Program-made: the position numbers and the translations under genes
The notes under the pieces: generated by a model
What the model was told of the DNA's origin: nothing
Databases searched by the model: none
What the model saw: the letters and a program-made list of their open reading frames with translations, nothing else
NCBI GenBank assembly: GCA_037968755.1
Contig: JBBKWB010000070.1
Coordinates: 1 to 17,068 of the forward strand
Source: Woeseia sp037968755
GTDB lineage: Bacteria; Pseudomonadota; Gammaproteobacteria; Steroidobacterales; Woeseiaceae
Length of the DNA: 17,068 nt
Direction of reading: 5' to 3'
Shown: positions 15,605-17,068 of the stretch, piece after piece
Position numbering within the stretch: the first letter of the stretch is position 1
Layout: every line of letters starts with the position of its first letter

Positions 15605-16615
15605 ATGGGAAAAAAGAAAATATTGGTTACCGGCGGCGCCGGGTATATCGGCAGTCATGTCGTGCGCCAGCTTGGCGAACTGGGTGAAGACGTCCTGGTA
15701 CTCGATAACCTCTCTACGGGATTCGAGGCTGCAGTAACCAGCGGCAAACTGATTATTGGTGATACCGGCGATGGCGCATTGCTGGAAACGATTTTCAGCA
15801 AGCACGACATTGATACCGTCATGCACTTTGCGGCGCATACCGTTGTTCCTGAATCCGTCAGCAACCCATTGAAGTACTACCGCAACAACACGGCCAACAG
15901 CAGAACCCTGCTCGAGTACGCCACGAAAGCGGGAGTCAGCAATGTGGTGTTCTCTTCTACCGCTGCGGTCTACGGGGTGCCGAGTAAAAGCCGCGCATCG
16001 GAAACCACGCCGACCCGTCCGATCAACCCGTATGGCACCTCGAAATTGATGACTGAATGGATGCTGCGCGACCTCGCGTTTGCCGGCGGTCCGGCCTACG
16101 TGGCGTTGCGATATTTCAATGTCGCCGGTTGCGAGCCCGGCGGCCGCATTGGGCAATCCACGCCAAACGCCACGCTGCTGGTCAAAGTGGCTTGCGAAGC
16201 AGCCGTTGGCAAACGAGCGCTGGTAAAAATCTTTGGCACCGACTATCCGACGCCCGACGGCACCGGCTTGCGCGACTATATACATGTGGAAGACCTTGCG
16301 TCCGCCCACCTCGATGCGCTCCGCTACCTCCGCGAGGGCGGCAAGTCCGCTACCCTGAATTGTGGCTACGGACACGGCTATAGCGTTCGCGAAGTACTGG
16401 ATGCCGTGCAGCGAGTGGACGGCAAGCCGCTCACTATTGTTGAAGAAGCCCGCCGCCCGGGCGACCCTCCAGAGCTGGTCGCCGCAGTTGGGAAAATTCA
16501 CAAGGTTTTAGGCTGGACACCGCAATATGACGACCTCGATACCATCGTCCGCACCAGCCTTGAATGGGAGCGCAAGATCGCTGCCGGGGACAAGACCGCC
16601 TATTGGGCAGCCTGA
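15605..16615 (+). CDS. galE: UDP-glucose 4-epimerase
   Basis: Interconverts UDP-glucose and UDP-galactose in the cytoplasm with bound NAD+, feeding LPS, capsule or exopolysaccharide synthesis and the Leloir pathway. The 336-residue extended-SDR protein is the normal length. It has the Rossmann motif TGGAGYIGSH (G10-x-x-G13-x-x-G16), DNLSTG after strand 2, FAAHTVVPESV, the catalytic SSTAAVYG (S117-S118-T119) and YxxxK in NPYGTSKLM (Y143, K147), FNVAGCEPGGRIG, and GTDYPTPDGTGLRDYIHVEDL, which is highly characteristic of GalE. The ATG at 15605 puts the dinucleotide-binding motif at the expected distance; GTG at 15593 and TTG at 15563 are possible but would add residues with no family counterpart. 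A sensor kinase gene follows 40 bp downstream on the same strand; functional linkage is not evident. Confidence 0.94.
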   Translation: MGKKKILVTGGAGYIGSHVVRQLGELGEDVLVLDNLSTGFEAAVTSGKLIIGDTGDGALLETIFSKHDIDTVMHFAAHTVVPESVSNPLKYYRNNTANSRTLLEYATKAGVSNVVFSSTAAVYGVPSKSRASETTPTRPINPYGTSKLMTEWMLRDLAFAGGPAYVALRYFNVAGCEPGGRIGQSTPNATLLVKVACEAAVGKRALVKIFGTDYPTPDGTGLRDYIHVEDLASAHLDALRYLREGGKSATLNCGYGHGYSVREVLDAVQRVDGKPLTIVEEARRPGDPPELVAAVGKIHKVLGWTPQYDDLDTIVRTSLEWERKIAAGDKTAYWAA

Positions 16616-16655
16616 CGGGCCTGCCAGCGATAAGGTGCGGTGCTAAACTCCGTCG

Positions 16656-17068
16656 ATGAATTTTCGCCGCCCACGCTCACTGAACGGACTCATACTGGTC
16701 GGATTCGGCTTGGTGGCGGCACCCTTGCTGCTGGCTATTATCTGGGCTCTGTTCAATCTCGACCGGCTTGCAGAGCAAAGCGAGCAGCTGGTCGTAACCG
16801 GCGTTACTGCCGCTGAGCAGAATCGCCTGCTGTTCGAACAAGTCGGCTCGCTGGAGCGGGTCTCGCGACAGCATGCGGTATTGCAAAGCGCCGACAGCCG
16901 CGAACTCCTGCGCCAGGATTTCGCCTCGTTACGCTCCCGGCTCGAAACGATGGCACCGCTCAGCGCTGCTGCAGACGCTGCCGGCCTTGCAGTCGAGATT
17001 CAACGAACTGCGGAGGACATCGTCAACACCTTGCTGCAGCCGGTCGTCGACCCTGTGGCAAGCGAACG
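16656..17068 (+). CDS. sensor histidine kinase N-terminus, QseE/GlrK-like (partial)
   Basis: An open frame from the ATG at 16656 runs off the right edge without a stop; about 137 residues are visible. It opens with a basic cytoplasmic tail (MNFRRPRSLNG), one membrane helix about residues 11-33 (LILVGFGLVAAPLLLAIIW), and then a helical extracytoplasmic segment rich in Leu, Glu, Gln and Arg. The pattern, including a helix ending in a PLL-type motif, NLDRLAEQSEQLV, then LERVSRQHAVLQSADSRELL, resembles the N-terminus of E. coli QseE/GlrK (ALSDQAALV, LEMERSYRQYCVLDD). No HAMP, HisKA or ATPase domain is inside the window, so the kinase call rests on this resemblance; a methyl-accepting chemotaxis protein is the main alternative. 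It starts 40 bp after galE and has no strong ribosome binding site. Confidence 0.65.
   Translation, partial: MNFRRPRSLNGLILVGFGLVAAPLLLAIIWALFNLDRLAEQSEQLVVTGVTAAEQNRLLFEQVGSLERVSRQHAVLQSADSRELLRQDFASLRSRLETMAPLSAAADAAGLAVEIQRTAEDIVNTLLQPVVDPVASE

Noticed and set aside
15560..16501. 313-codon open frame on the minus strand opposite galE
   Set aside because: It is the antisense of a certain galE and shows no family motif; long antisense frames are common in GC-rich genes.
1..17068. CRISPR array, insertion sequence, integrase, toxin-antitoxin or other mobile or defence element
   Set aside because: No regularly spaced repeats, transposase or integrase motifs, or terminal inverted repeats were seen; gene content is chromosomal.

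Overview
The window looks like ordinary chromosome from a gammaproteobacterium with moderately high GC. The evidence is a GabT close to the enterobacterial enzyme (its PLP lysine falls at residue 268 with the chosen start), a kinase N-terminus resembling QseE/GlrK, several Sec/Lol-type lipoproteins and large PAS-GGDEF-EAL signalling proteins. A marine or sediment lineage is possible but cannot be shown from sequence alone. There are no rRNA or tRNA genes, insertion sequences, integrases, CRISPR arrays or phage genes, and all genes look intact except the two cut by the window edges.

Layout. 2-283 (+) is the 3' end of an Rcp1-like single-domain response regulator. 328-1614 (-) is gabT; 1770-3209 (+) is a divergent aldehyde dehydrogenase, and together they could handle amine/GABA-type carbon and nitrogen. 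3312-4661 (+) is a lipoprotein with tandem DUF4397-like beta domains. From 12315 down to 4665 (-) run four co-oriented genes: a soluble PAS-PAS-GAF-PAS-PAS-GGDEF-EAL protein, an N-formylglutamate amidohydrolase family protein, a GCS2/YbdK-type carboxylate-amine ligase, and a seven-TM PAS-PAS-GGDEF diguanylate cyclase. The amidohydrolase and ligase are 45 bp apart and probably form a metabolic pair; the two c-di-GMP genes flank them and may have their own promoters. 12662-13234 and 13271-15331 (-) are a small lipoprotein and a multidomain lipoprotein metallopeptidase (HEWGH zinc site), probably one operon. Going right, 15605-16615 (+) is galE, and 16656 to the right edge is the N-terminus of a membrane sensor histidine kinase.

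How the genes fit together. c-di-GMP turnover is represented twice: one membrane cyclase with an allosteric I-site, and one soluble bifunctional protein with complete cyclase and phosphodiesterase motifs. GalE supplies UDP-galactose for surface polysaccharide, the kind of output c-di-GMP often controls, but no direct link is visible. The secreted peptidase and the aminotransferase/aldehyde dehydrogenase fit a lifestyle based on degrading protein and amines.

I see no clear novel defence or mobile system. The most promising leads are the amidohydrolase/GCS2 ligase pair of unknown substrate, the lipoprotein gluzincin with its small partner, and a 346-bp intergenic stretch (12316-12661) packed with consecutive inverted repeats.
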